From positions 6,008,197 to 6,072,196 of the forward strand of contig NC_061151.1 of assembly GCF_905220365.1 (NCBI RefSeq): a stretch of DNA of 64,000 nt. Reading direction: 5' to 3'. Below the pieces are notes generated by a model. The model was not told the DNA's origin. It ran no database searches and was given only the letters and a program-made list of their open reading frames with translations. This DNA is from Vanessa cardui (lineage: Eukaryota; Arthropoda; Insecta; Lepidoptera; Nymphalidae). Of this stretch, positions 1-10,590 are shown piece by piece; the stretch's first letter is position 1, and the number at the start of each line of letters is the position of its first letter. A program made the translations under genes and the position numbers.

Positions 1-420
1 TTATAAAGAAGCATTTATCTACATTTAGTTCCATTCCATTAGCTTGACACCAATTACATAATCTATCCAAATCGTACTGCATCATGAGGATATCGGCTTC
101 AGTTTTTATAGTTCGTGCAATTTTCAAATCATCGGCGAACAAATAAGGCGTTGATGAAACAAAGTTATTAGGTAAATCATTGATATAAATATTAAAAAGG
201 ATTGGCCCCAAATGGGATCCTTGTGGGATTCCCGAGGTAACATTAAAAAGCTCCGAATTGTAGCCCTTTACAACTACGAAGAAAAACCTATCAGTCAGAT
301 AAGAGCGAATCCAATTTCTAAAGTTTCCTATAAAGCCGTATGCAGCTAATTTCTCAATGAGAGGTAGGTGGGGAACCTTGTCAAAGGCCTTGCTGAAATC
401 AGTGTAAATAAATAATAACA
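1..420 (-). pseudogene. LINE reverse transcriptase fragment (Jockey/CR1-like)
   Basis: The complement is open throughout and encodes the RT fingers-palm core of a non-LTR retrotransposon. In order it shows IYTDFSKAFDKVPH (about 370-412), RNWIRSYLTDR, SGIPQGSHLGP (about 205-237) and YLFADDLKIA with the catalytic FADD at 128-139, followed by NGMELNVDKC. No frameshift or stop interrupts the roughly 135 codons, so the copy is recent or was recently active. It runs off the left edge. Upstream it loses RT similarity at about 412-420, next to a SINE-1, so it is 5'-truncated. It may be the coding part of LINE-C, but no overlap in this window proves that. The family call is firm; the clade is inferred. 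Confidence 0.9.
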
Positions 421-444
421 TATTATGAATATATATGTATGAAT

Positions 445-752
445 GAGCTGAGATGGTTCAGTGGTTGGAACGCGTGCATCTTAACCGATGATTGCGGGTT
501 CAAACCCAGACAAGCACCGCTGATACATGTGCTTAATTTGTCTTTATAATTCATCTCGTGCTCAGCGGTGAAGGAATACATCGTGAGGAAACCTGCATGT
601 GACAAATTTCATAGAAATTCTGCCACATGTGTATTCCACCAACTCGCATTGGAACAGCGTGGTGGAATATGTTCCAAACCTTCTCCTCTAAGGGAGAGGA
701 GGCCTTTAGCCCAGCAGTGGGAATTTACAGGCTGTTGTTGTTGCTGTTGTTG
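445..752 (+). mobile_element. SINE-1, near full length
   Basis: A box variant TGGTTCAGTGG, B box GGTTCAAACCC at about 498-508, body with GACAAATTTCATAG, and a GTTGTTGTTGCTGTTG tail. The sequence matches the other SINE-1 copies along its length. It belongs to the subfamily with CCTCTAAGGG/CCTCAAAGGG and a TTG tail. It abuts the RT fragment on its left. Confidence 0.9.
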
Positions 753-1159
753 AATTGAACTGTTTCCCAACTTTCGGTCATTTATAACTTAATCACAAAA
801 ACACACCATTCTTTGACTTATGTTAAACAAGATACCCGTCCCGGCTTCGCACGGGTGGACAAATGTCTACTTTTATACTTTTACCTTTTATTTAAAAAAA
901 ATTTGTTGCTTTTTTCAGCTATGTTTAACAATTGATGATAAAAATTATTAAAAAAGGAGTGGAGTTAATACCTGTTGACCACTGGGCCATCTCAGCTCGT
1001 TCGTTCAATTCACTAACTAAATATATGAATAAGCTCTTTTGTGAGGAAATTATAATCTCTGCTAAAATTATTAGTTTATTTTGTTTTGCAATCGATAATA
1101 TGAAAAATTACTGAACCGATTTTAATGATTCATTTGAAAAGTAATTTATCCAGGATTAA
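753..1159. other. AT-rich spacer with a Helitron-like 3' hairpin
   Basis: No gene is visible. At 831-857 a GC-rich hairpin (CCCGTCCCGGCTTCGCACGGGTG) matches the complement of the HLE-2 3' end, so a relict end lies here. The 60-codon frame at 932-1114 has no recognisable domain. Confidence 0.5.
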
Positions 1160-1320
1160 TCTATACCAATTTTATAAATGGAAAAGTAAATCTGTATGTC
1201 TGTCTTTCGCACTTTCACGACCGAACCGATGAAACGATTTTGATGAAATTTTGTGTTAAGCAAATTTGAAGTACAAGGAAGGATAGGCTACTTTTTTGCC
1301 TAACTTGACAACTAACTAGT
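1160..1320 (+). mobile_element. HLE-3 Helitron-like element
   Basis: It begins TCTATACC, contains CTGTCTTTCGCACTTTCACG and GAACCGATG, then AAGGAAGGATAGGCTAC, and ends AACTAACTAGT. These marks recur in the other HLE-3 copies. There is no coding capacity, so it would be moved by a Rep/helicase encoded elsewhere. Confidence 0.75.
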
Positions 1321-1662
1321 ATAGTATATTACTATAGTTACTATAATTACATTTCAAAACTGCGTAATTCACATGCAAGCACAGTCACAAATTGTACTTA
1401 GCTTCTAATCGCTTATGAACGGTAAATTTTTTACGTTAAAATAAGTTTATGCTTAGGGGAATCGGAAGTGTAATTATGGGGAGAAAGTAGCTCACCATTG
1501 GTGGAACCACCCCACCTACTAACCAATGGGGTGTACATTACTTACATTATAAAACTCCAACTCGGAAATTTGTTTAACAATGGATGACGTTTTTAAATGG
1601 ATAATAAATGCAACGGGGGTCTATATAACACCAGTGGTTCAGTGGTTCAGTTCAGTCACTCA
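1321..1662. other. Single-copy spacer
   Basis: AT-rich DNA with a short GTGGAACCACCCCAC segment near 1501. I see no gene or known repeat. Confidence 0.4.
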
Positions 1663-1701
1663 ATATTCGATTCACGTATCCAAAATACGTGAATCGAATA
1701 T
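1663..1701. repeat. Perfect 17-bp fold-back palindrome
   Basis: Arm 1663-1679 (ATATTCGATTCACGTAT) is the exact reverse complement of 1685-1701, with a 5-nt loop CCAAA. The right arm ends at the first bases of the adjoining LINE-C copy. Confidence 0.95.
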
Positions 1702-1911
1702 CAAAATAAACTTTATTCAAGTAGACTTTTACAAATTTGAATCGTCTTTTTACAATTAAGTGGAGCTATCACCGGTTCGGAAAGTAGATTCTACCGAGAA
1801 GAACCGGCAAGACATTCAGTAGTTACTCTTTTTTAAGATTTATAAACTACAAAGTCATGTTAGTTAAATACAATTATTTAAATTAATATATCCTGCTTGG
1901 ATGTTAACATT
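1701..1911 (-). mobile_element. LINE-C 3' end
   Basis: On + it reads ATCAAAATAAACTTTATTCAAG, then ACCGGTTCGGAAAGTAGATTCTACC and CATGTTAGTTAAATAC, ending at the CTGCTTGGATG block. This is the 3' untranslated region only; the coding tail is absent. Confidence 0.85.
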
Positions 1912-2082
1912 CGTTAGGTCACATTTGGGAATTATTAATTTTTTATTTTAATTATTTATGTGTATAATTTTGTCAATGATTTGAATGAAAAGCTATCTTT
2001 ATAGAAGATATTTATGACAGTTTATGGAAGTTGTCTTTTGGTAGTATATAGGTCGGCAGCCTACCCATAGTTTTTAGCACTA

Positions 2083-2371
2083 TCTATACATATAACAAAA
2101 TTGGAGTGTCTGTTTGTAATATTACAATAGTCCTATAATGTTGTCTTAAATTTTCGCGATTATTACACATTTAAATAGTCATACAATAGTCCTTTTATAC
2201 TAAATGCATAAAACTAACTTTTGTCAGTCTGTCTGTCTGTTTGTTCTGGCTAATCTCTGGAACAGCTGGACCGATTTTGAAGGGACTTTCACTGGCAGAT
2301 TACTGATATAATAAGGAGTAACTCAGGCTACAGTAATTTTGTTTTTGTTAAATTTAAACGCGCACAAGGTC
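2083..2371 (+). mobile_element. HLE-1 Helitron-like element lacking its 3' end
   Basis: It starts TCTATACATATAACAAAATTGGAGTG and includes GGACCGATTTTGAAGGGAC and TTTCACTGGCAGATTACTG. It stops after AAACGCGCACAAGGTC. The usual GCGGGCACAGCTAGT terminus is missing. Confidence 0.85.
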
Positions 2372-2559
2372 CATCCATGCATCGTCTATAAGGCCAGATA
2401 CTAAACAGAGTCTGTTATATAGTCTTTTATAACGTTTAGTTTTGCCCTACGACTTTCGCGTTCGTTATCAGGTATAAAGCATAATAAGCATCCTACGGGC
2501 TTTACTTGAAATACAAGTTTGCTTAGCACCAATATTTCATACTCATCTGACCTTGATAT

Positions 2560-2850
2560 ATTTTGGACAATTCACACAATATATTTACAAATAACAGCCT
2601 ATGTGCTCTTTAGATGTATAAGCTATATTATTGTAAAGTTTCATCAAAATCCGTTCAGTAGTTTCGCGTGAAAGTGTAACAAACTTTTAACTTTGTTTTT
2701 ATCATATTAGTTAAAGTTTTCGTACGGTGTCCTTCCTAGGAGTTCGAATTTTCTTCATAGCAAATTTCATCAAATTCGATTCAGCAGTTTGGTCGTGAAA
2801 GTGAGACAGATAGACAGAGTTACCTTTACATCTATAATATTAGTATATAT
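2560..2850 (-). mobile_element. Two Helitron-like remnants
   Basis: At about 2620-2690 a fragment with TTATTGTAAAGTTTCATCAAAATCC recurs near 41030. At about 2708-2850 an HLE-3 copy in reverse carries TCCTTCCTAGGAGTTC and ATCAAATTCGATTCAGCAG. Confidence 0.6.
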
Positions 2851-2871
2851 TCTATCTATAATATGTATTTG

Positions 2872-3140
2872 TTTATGGAATAGGTTGGCGGACGAGCATA
2901 TGGGCCACCTGATGGTAAGTGTACACCATCACCTATACACAATGACGCAGTAAGAAATATTAACTATTCCTTACATCGTTAACCAACCTTGGGAACTAAG
3001 ATGTTATATGCCTTGTGCCTGTAATTCCACTGACTCACTTACCCTTCAAATCGGAACACAACAATACTACGTACTGTTATTTGGTGGTAGAATAACTGAT
3101 GAGTGGGTAGTACCTACCCAGGCGGGTTTGCACAGAGAAA
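2872..3140 (-). mobile_element. SIR-B copy
   Basis: It reads GGAATAGGTTGGCGGACGAGC through GGCCACCTGATGGTAAG to GGTGGTAGAATAACTGATGAG on +. The terminal CTACCACCAAG is missing. Confidence 0.85.
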
Positions 3141-3867
3141 CTTGATACAAAATATTGTAAACATATTAATATTTTGAGATAGAGCTTATTATGTCAACGA
3201 CGTCGGAGAGATCACTATCATTTTGGTTATCTATAGGATTTTTTTTACATATATGATATAACGATACGAACGACCGAGATACTATGTCTATGAATAATTA
3301 GTTTTTTGTGACAATATGTTTTTATTTTCAACATATATAAACTTAAAAACCAAAACGTCATCTGAATACAAAATTCGAACTGAATCGTGAGAAACGCTTC
3401 TGAGATACGCGAAATAGTTTTAATATATTATACAATATATACTCTATACAATGATATTCTAATAAACAGATATGTTATATCCATACTAAACAACAGAAAA
3501 AAGTGTGCCGCGCCGGGGACCGTTTATTTTACATTTCGTTACAAGTAAAAAGGATAGCTTGATAAAAACAATAAGTAAAAGGGATAACTAGATGTTATAA
3601 TTACGCATAACGTATTACTGCGTAATTATCATGTATTATAACGTATTACTACGTAAAACGACTAAAGGCAAACGTCCCAATTAGGACGTTTTCTAGTCTT
3701 CACTTTTTGCGCGTTAATAACATATCTGTTTACTACAACATCATTGACTCTGTATATATAGTTTATTTTATATGTAGTCAGTACTGTACTTTAGATGATC
3801 AGTGGTTACCACCGCCCACAGTCTTTGGTGTTGCGAATTTCTGTTTTTTTAATTATAATATTATTGA
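3141..3867. other. AT-rich spacer with a small inverted repeat
   Basis: Arms 3597-3607 and 3619-3629 (ATAATTACGCA and its complement) flank an 11-nt loop that itself holds AACGTATTAC. No gene or known repeat is visible. Confidence 0.5.
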
Positions 3868-4159
3868 CTTGGTGGTAGGGCTTTGTGCTAGCCCGTCTGG
3901 GTAGGTACCACCCACTCATCAGTTATTCTTCCGCCAAATAACGGTACGCAGTATTGTTGTGTTCCGGTCTGAAGGGTGAGTGAATCTGTAACTACAGGCA
4001 CATGTCTCTTACATGACATCTTAGTTCCCAAGGTTGGTGGCACATTGACGATGTAAGGAATAGTTAATATTTCTTACAGCGTCACTGTCTATGGGTGATG
4101 GTGACCACTTACCATCAGGTGGCCCATATGCTCGTACGCCATCTTATACCATAAAAAAA
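3868..4159 (+). mobile_element. SIR-B copy, full length
   Basis: Runs from CTTGGTGGTAGGGCTTTGTG to CTTATACCATAAAAAAAT with every internal block present. It is one of the best full-length examples in the window. Confidence 0.9.
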
Positions 4160-4167
4160 TATAATAT

Positions 4168-4240
4168 ATCATACATCACACTGATTACTCTGATCCCAAT
4201 GTAAGTAGCTAAAGAACTTGTGTTATGGAAAATAAGATCC
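4168..4240 (-). mobile_element. SINE-2 3' fragment
   Basis: CATCACACTGATTACTCTGATC followed by AACTTGTGTTATGGAAAAT. The tRNA head is absent. Confidence 0.75.
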
Positions 4241-4280
4241 CAATAAGATTAAGACTCATGATTGATCTGAGCCAAAAACT

Positions 4281-4427
4281 ATCTATATTAATAGTATAAA
4301 TGTGAAAGTATCTCTGTCTGTCTGTTTGTCGCTATGTCCAACCTTGGACTCCAAGAAAGGACATAGCTACATTTTTGCCTAACACATGATAATTAATGAA
4401 TGCGAAGCCACAGGCGACAACTTGTAT
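4281..4427 (+). mobile_element. HLE-3 with internal deletion
   Basis: Starts at TCTATATTAATAGTATAAATG, contains CTCCAAGAAAGGACATAG and ends near GGCGACAACTTGTA. The block around CGCTGAACCGAATTTGATG is deleted. Confidence 0.75.
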
Positions 4428-4635
4428 AGATTTCGGAATATTTACCATGTTTTGGAAATTTCATTGTTTTATTTTTGTTCGGTGGAGCTCGATATTTCGA
4501 CATTATCTACGAATGTCTTGTTCACCAGACTTATATATAGGTAAATACGGGTAAATATCCCTAAATCGATAACATTGATAATAAAAATAACCATGTTAAT
4601 TTAAAATCTTATATAACTCGTATAGAATATCATAA

Positions 4636-4822
4636 TCACATAGTATAAAACAAAGTCGCTTACTGTCTGTCCCTGTGTATACTTAGATCTTTGAAATTAA
4701 ACGGATTTTGATGCGGTTTCTTTCAATAAATAGAATGATTCGAGAGGAAGGTTTTTGTATGTAATAACTTGACGATAAAATAAGGAAAATGATAATTTTA
4801 GATGTTTCTAATGTGATGTCGC
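4636..4822 (+). mobile_element. HLE-2 Helitron-like element, 3'-truncated
   Basis: ACATAGTATAAAACAAAGTCG, CCTGTGTATACTTAGATC and CGAGAGGAAGGTTTTTGTATG are present, and it ends in AATGTGATGTCG. The GCACGGG hairpin end is missing. Confidence 0.75.
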
Positions 4823-4833
4823 TAGTATACTAA

Positions 4834-5142
4834 TACAACAACAACAACAGCCTGTAAATTCCCACTGCTGTTCTAAAGGCCTCCCCTGCCTTTGAGGAGA
4901 AGGTTTGAACAAAGATATAGAAGAAGAACATTTTCCACCACGCTGTTCCAATGCGGGTTGGAATACACAAGTGGCAGATTTGTATGAAATTTGTCACATG
5001 CAGGTTTCCTCACGATGTTTTCCTTCACCGCTGAGCACGAGATGAATTATAAAGCACATGAATCAGTGGTGCTTGCCTGGGTTCGAACCCGCAATCATCG
5101 GTTAATATGCACGCGTTCTAACCACCGGGCCATCTCGACTCC
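4834..5142 (-). mobile_element. SINE-1, full length
   Basis: Complement of the TTG tail (ACAACAACAACAGCC) at the left, B box complement GGGTTCGAACCC near 5080, A box complement CCACCGGGCCA at 5122-5132. TTG-tail subfamily. Confidence 0.9.
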
Positions 5143-5402
5143 CATCTCGAATACTAATACTACTAGAAATATTTGTATTGTAGGCTTTTGGATAATGATT
5201 ACCTACAAAGAAACCTATGGGGGAGTGTGAAAATAAAATGCAAGCGAAGCCGAGAGCGACAGCTAGCTTATAATAAATATAGTCATTTATATTTAATATA
5301 TGATAGACTGTAGTAATACGAATTACACATATACTGCTACACATTTTTATTATACATTATTTATTATAGGTTATGTATATATTATTTCAAAAATATATAT
5401 AT
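5143..5402. other. Spacer with an HLE-3 3' relic
   Basis: AATGCAAGCGAAGCCGAGAG at about 5238-5257, then ACAGCTAGCT, resembles an HLE-3 3' end. The remainder is AT-rich. Confidence 0.4.
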
Positions 5403-5570
5403 GTTAGTGTGGGTCACGTCTCCCAAGAAGACGACAAGAATGATTTCCAGCGAAGATCTACTGATGTTTAGTATAACATATAAAACGCCAAAATGTTTAA
5501 TATAAAATGTAAAAAAAGGCACGGGCACTGCGAGCCTGTGGATGTAGTAAATTAAATAAAATAAAAAATA
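5403..5570 (+). repeat. REP-I, reference copy
   Basis: Begins GTTAGTGTGGGTCACGTCTC, contains GATTTCCAGCGAAGATCTAC, AAAACGCCAAAATG and AGGCACGGGCACTGCGAGCC, and ends in an A/T-rich TAAATAAAATAAA. Two more copies lie at 27.8-28.4 kb. I do not recognise the family. The A-rich end and the absence of terminal inverted repeats suggest a SINE or a LINE tail. Confidence 0.7.
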
Positions 5571-6026
5571 TATATATATATGATACACTAGTAACAGCTC
5601 AATACGAATGCAAACTCATTACTGTCTCTTCCACAGTAGGATAAAATCCAGGTCCTACAACCCTCAGTTTCAATGAAAAAATACAACTAAAAAAAACGCA
5701 CACACACATTCAAAGGACCAACACGCGTAACGCTTTTTATACACACATATAACTATCGTCCGTTAGTGTTTTAGGACGGGAGCACATAGTACGAAAACGC
5801 AAGGAAATAAATTAAACTTATGGTAGAAGATTTTGTTTTGTTAATTGTATATTTATATGTATGTATATGTTTGTATGACAAAAGTTAAGATGTAAGATAA
5901 CCAAAACACTCTTATAATTACAATTAATTCGAAAAAAAACACATTTCTTTTTTTACTTCAATCGATCCCTATTCAATGTATTTTGTTATTCAGCTGATGA
6001 TAAGGTCACAAATAACAGTAATCACT
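5571..6026. other. AT-rich spacer
   Basis: Nothing recognisable apart from short CACACACA runs near 5698. Confidence 0.4.
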
Positions 6027-6225
6027 ATTTGTTTTGTTTCGGTTTGAAGTGTGAGTGAGCCAGTGTAACTGCAGGCACAAGGGACATATCATCTTAGTTC
6101 CCAAGGTTGGTGGCGCATTGACGATGTAAGGGATAGTTAATATTTCTTACAGCGTCATTGTCTATGGGTGATGGTGACCACTTACCATCAGGTGGCCCAT
6201 ATGCTCGTCCACTAATCTATACCAA
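6027..6225 (+). mobile_element. SIR-B, 5'-truncated
   Basis: Starts inside the element at GTTTCGGTTTGAAG and continues to CCACTAATCTATACCAAAG. Confidence 0.85.
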
Positions 6226-6379
6226 AGAAGAAAAAAAGACTAATAACTATGATAAGACAACAGAAGGGTATCCACTTAGTAAGACTAACAGAAAGTGACA
6301 CACGACACACACATACCTATTTCAATTGAAGGACTAAATATATATGAAGCCTAGATATACATATAAGTATGATTCTATT

Positions 6380-6685
6380 GAGCTGAGATGGCCCAGTGGT
6401 TAGAACGCGTGCATCTAAACCGATGATTGTGGCTACAAGCCCAGGCAAGCACCACTATACATATATATATATGTGCTTCATTTGTGTTTATAATTCATTT
6501 CGTGCTCGGCGGTGCAGGAAAACATCGTGAGGAAACCTGCATGTGTCTAATTTCATTGACATTCTGCCACATGTGCATTCCACCAACCCGCATTGGAACA
6601 GCGTGGTGGAATGTATTCCTAAATCCTCTCCTTAATGGAAGAGGCCTTATCCCAGCAATGGGAAATTTAGAGGCTGTTATATTAC
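6380..6685 (+). mobile_element. SINE-1, second subfamily
   Basis: A box TGGCCCAGTGG, body GTCTAATTTCAT and CTCCTTAATGG. The tail is GGCTGTTATATTAC rather than a TTG repeat. The long + frame at 6427-6792 is a by-product of this SINE. Confidence 0.9.
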
Positions 6686-7118
6686 TTTTATTATGTTCCT
6701 ATTTGCTAATCGCTCAGCTATATTGTGATTACACAGAGTTCCTTATTGATATATCTTTATTTATAATTCAACATTGCCACTCGAGTACTTAAATCTACTT
6801 TAACTCCCAAAGTTCCGATGACCAATCCAAACTTCAAAACGCCATTTTTTGAATCTATCTGACCAATGACAACGCGTCGATTCAAGGTCAGAATTGTTTA
6901 CACCGGAAATTTTGAAACGATACAGTTGCACTGGCTTACTCCCCTTCAAACCGCAAGCAATACTGAGTATATAACAGTACGCACTCAGGGCACAGAGCCT
7001 ACCACCAAGTAATCTACCACCAATGTCGTGTATAACTGTTTTGTATATAAATTCATTTTTTAATTGTATCAGTAATCTTCCATAATTTGTCTGTGTTTCA
7101 ACTGTTATCAAAAAAAAT
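6686..7118. other. Spacer
   Basis: No known repeat. The - frame at 6800-7111 has no family signature and is probably a chance frame. Confidence 0.35.
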
Positions 7119-7500
7119 CAAAATAAACTTTATTCAAGTGAGCTTTTCCAAGCACTTTTGAATCGTCATTTAACAATTAGGTGAAGCTACCACCGGTTCG
7201 GAAAGTAAGAAGTTCAGAAAGAATCTACCGAGAAGAAGCGCCAACAAACTCAGTAGTTACTCTTTTTCAACATTTAAAAAATAAAATCATATTAGTTAAA
7301 TACAATTATATGTGTATGTAATGTATCCTGCCTGGAAGTCAGCAGGTATTCATTCCAAGCTTTTTTTTAATCTTCAAAATCTTGTATAGAATAATATGCC
7401 TTTTTTACCAATGTATTTTTATTAACAATTTGAATTTATGAAACGGTAAAGTTAAAAATGTCTGCGGAATTTTATTATACAAACGGCGAGACGCGATAGA
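7119..7500 (-). mobile_element. LINE-C with degenerate coding tail
   Basis: AATCAAAATAAACTTTATTC marks the 3' tail; ACCGGTTCGGAAAG is internal. The complement of 7376-7480 reads the LINE coding tail (LVKKAYYSIQDF), here with a stop near LPF. It adjoins the shared segment at 7517-7800. Confidence 0.85.
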
Positions 7501-7516
7501 CTGGTGGTCACATCAA

Positions 7517-7800
7517 TTATAAAGATTCAGGTCCTGGTAACATCACGGAATTATCATCAATATCGAAGCGAACAACCAGTTTCCTTTCTGTTTTCCTTGG
7601 GGTATATGTGTTATGTACGGTCAAAGTAAGAAAACCTTCGTCAGTTTCCAAATTCATTCCTTTATCAAGTCCTAATCTCTTAGTACCTATTGAATCTAAA
7701 CATCGAATCATTGCGACGCAATAGGCCACTCTCGATCGGTAAAGCAGATTAACGCCCATACTAAGCACACGAAAATAGATCTTAAAGTTACTAACCTCTT
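7517..7800 (-). pseudogene. Coding-like segment shared with 53.8 kb
   Basis: The complement encodes NLLYRSRVAYCVAMIRCLDS, then LGLDKGMNLETDEGFLTLTV, 83 codons up to a stop at 7517. A second, diverged copy at 53777-53970 encodes NLLYRSRMTYYVAMMKCLDS and LRLDKGMNLKTDEGF in the same frame, then loses it by a 4-base deletion. The frame has therefore been held while bases changed. Both copies lie beside a LINE-C copy in the same orientation. I do not recognise the protein; it could be a LINE-associated reading frame or a duplicated gene piece. Confidence 0.45.
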
Positions 7801-8473
7801 CTTACCCCGATGTACATTAATATACATTACAAAAAAAATATAAACAAAATTGTATTAAATATACAATAAATAGATTGAAAGGCATATTTTTTATATATAG
7901 TTAAGTTATAAAAGTCAAAGAAAAAAATTTTTTTTGAAGATGTATACTTTTTTTTTTATATCAAAGTGTTATGTAAACTCGGCCTTAAACTCACACAAGC
8001 GTAGCATGCGCGTGCGCAAGTATGGGTGAATGATTCAGCGCAGACAGGCCGGGCCGGTCCGGCTACTGCGTTACGCGCGCGCGTTTACATTTATCGACGA
8101 CACGATTTTATGTTCGTTTAGTTAATATTTTAGTTAAGTTATAATTTAAACTATAAATATACTGCTTATATGTTTGTGTACCATATAAGCGGGTGGGCAT
8201 TTATTTTAATTTAATTAAAAAAATCATTAATAGACAAAGTAGTGTATTATTCCATTCAATATACTATTAAGCAAAGTTAAGATTTACTTTTATAGAGTCA
8301 TAAAACATTAAAGTCAATTTAATGTGACATTTAGAAATTGTAATTTTTTAAAATATATTTAATATTAATCTCCTGTCCGTGCTTATGTAACTAATTTCTT
8401 CCTAAGCGCTTGAAACGATTTAAATTCTTTTTTTGTGTATTTTCGAGTCCCTAGATCCAGAGGGTATCCAGAG

Positions 8474-8476
<3 letters not shown>
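7801..8476. other. AT-rich spacer with a CpG-rich patch
   Basis: The patch at about 7990-8100 holds GCATGCGCGTGCGC, GGCCGGGCCGGTCCGG and GCGCGCGCG in otherwise A+T-rich DNA. A promoter or a relict of a GC-rich repeat are both possible. Confidence 0.4.

Positions 8477-8531
<55 letters not shown>
8477..8531. repeat. (AT)n microsatellite
   Basis: About 55 bp of uninterrupted alternating TA. It accounts for the Tyr-Ile repeat frame on the - strand. Confidence 0.98.
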
Positions 8532-8532
<1 letters not shown>

Positions 8533-9360
8533 TGTATAATGGTGGCGCTGCGATCGGTAAGTTACATTCACACTTCGCCTGGATAAAGTCAGGTTGAACG
8601 ACTCAGCTTTTTATATATATGTAAGTATATATATCTGTATTTGTGTATGCAATTGAACTCCTTAATAGCTTGATCGTTTTTGATGATTTTTTAGTTCATG
8701 TAGTAGATAGCTTAGATGACGAACCCAGTAGGTGCTACGTTCACGTTTATTGATTTTTTTTCAAAACAATTATTATTATTATTGATTTAAATAAATGGCA
8801 TTTAACATTTCAGCCGTCAAATCCGAACAGACATTTTGTCTTCAAATTAAAGTTATAGAGGAGTTATACAGGAAAGAAATTTACAAGATTTGTGTACTAA
8901 TTAAAATTTATGTGTATATATGTGTGAATCTGTGAAAATGAATTAATAGATTTGTGATAATCAAATCCTCAATTTTTTGTTAACAACTAGGAAAGAGTAC
9001 AAGGTTATGTGTGTGTAAGTTTGTATGTGTGTGCTACAAAATGTTACTAAATTATAAATGAAAATAATTCTTACTCACTTTTCCATCCATAATTATTGTT
9101 TTCGTTATTTATCTCGTATCTGTAAAAGAAAAAAACATTTATTAAAATAATATATCAGTTAAAAATAATCTTTTTAATAAAAACCGTCATTAAACTATTA
9201 ATAGTACTATTAATATCTTTATGATAGAATAATATAGTAGTATTTGCTCATTAATAGTACTCTAGGATTAAATATGAAAAATCTTATCAAAGAAAGAACG
9301 TATTGTGTTTTTTTTTTTAAATATATGACGTAATCATGTTATCCCTAATTTAAATATATA
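8532..9360. other. AT-rich spacer
   Basis: No gene or recognisable element. A TTTGATGATTTTTTAGTTCATG stretch near 8680 is only faintly Helitron-like. Confidence 0.35.
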
Positions 9361-9650
9361 CTTGGTGGTAGGGCTTTGTGCAAGTCTGGGTAGGCACCAC
9401 CCACTCATCAGATATTCTATCGCCAAATAACAGTACTCAGTATTGTTGTGTTCCGGTTTGAAGGGTGAGTGAGCCAGTGTAACTATAGGCACAAGAGACA
9501 TAACATCTTAGTTCCCAAGGTTGGTGGCACATTGACGATGTAAGGAATAGTTAATATTTCTTACAGCTTCATTGTTTATGGGTGATGGTGACCACTTACC
9601 ATCAGGCGGCCCATATGCTCGTTCGCCAACCGATGCCATAAAAAAATTTA
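9361..9650 (+). mobile_element. SIR-B, full length
   Basis: CTTGGTGGTAGGGCTTTGTG to CGATGCCATAAAAAAAT, with all blocks present. Confidence 0.9.
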
Positions 9651-9904
9651 AAGCCCGCCCTTTTTTGCTATATATATATTATTCAGTAAATATGGCAAAT
9701 GTAAACTGGTTTAATTTGAAAGGGTGCATTTTAAGAATTGATTTTGAATGCACTCAAAACACAATGACTTATTTTTTAGTGGGAATAACTTTGTCAAAGA
9801 AATTTCATAACGCCATTCGCTACTGTTAAAAGGTCGTATGTAACAATGAAATTATATTTTAAATCTGCTTATGTTCACGTCACCGTATTTATTGTTTATA
9901 TGAT

Positions 9905-10040
9905 AAAGAGTGACTGAGTTACTTGTCAGTTATTCTTAGTAGAATCTACATTCTGAACCGGTTGCAGCCTCACATTTAATACAATCTTGTAATAACGATT
10001 TCTAAGTGCTTTTAAGAGGTTGAATAAAATAAATATATGT
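9905..10040 (+). mobile_element. LINE-C, old diverged 3' end
   Basis: TAGTAGAATCTACATTCTGAACCGGT, then TTCTAAGTGCTTTTAAG and GAATAAAATAAAT. Many substitutions, so an old copy. Confidence 0.6.
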
Positions 10041-10337
10041 TATTTACTATCAAGGCAACAGACTATACTATTAAAACAACAAATTATAGAGATTATGTTT
10101 ATAATATTAAAAGCAAATAATTAGTATTGTTCTTTATTTTAAAGGACACTAGTTGTACTTACGACCATTTTAATTGGACAATTGAAAAACTTATATACGA
10201 TAGCTTAATTCTTAACGCCCGTAAATGTTTTTTAGTGTTATATATAGGACTCTCTACTTTCCAATGATCATATGAAAAGAGAGCTTTTTAGTATTAAATG
10301 TTTATTAAACCAAAACGTTTTTTATTTTTGTAATAAA

Positions 10338-10590
10338 GGTTAGTATTCAGGCATGCGTTACTTAATGGTTAGTCGCTATTACGTGGTGAGTTATATTACT
10401 CATTCTTTACGACATCACTGCACAAGTATCCTTGGTAACTAAGGTATTATGTCCCTTGTGCCTGTAGTTACTTGGACGCATTCAGCTTTCAAACCGGAAC
10501 ATTCTAACACTAAGCAACAATAATGAGTATTGTTGCTTAGTGTTAGAATAGGCGATGGTCTGCTATCCAGACGTTTTTTCACAAAACCTT
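10338..10590 (-). mobile_element. SIR-B, diverged, rewritten by a palindrome
   Basis: CTTTACGACATCACTGCAC, CCTTGGTAACTAAGGTATTATG and TTCAAACCGGAAC identify it. The next bases have been replaced by the perfect fold-back at 10501-10549. Confidence 0.7.
10501..10549. repeat. Perfect 22-bp fold-back palindrome
   Basis: Arm 10501-10522 (ATTCTAACACTAAGCAACAATA without the outer pairs) is the exact complement of 10528-10549, with a 5-nt loop ATGAG. Other SIR-B copies hold only an imperfect palindrome here. Confidence 0.97.

Noticed and set aside
6427..6792. 121-codon open frame on +
   Set aside because: It lies mostly inside a SINE-1 copy and the same translation recurs in other copies.
8477..8531. 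Tyr-Ile repeat protein
   Set aside because: An (AT)n microsatellite translated in frame.
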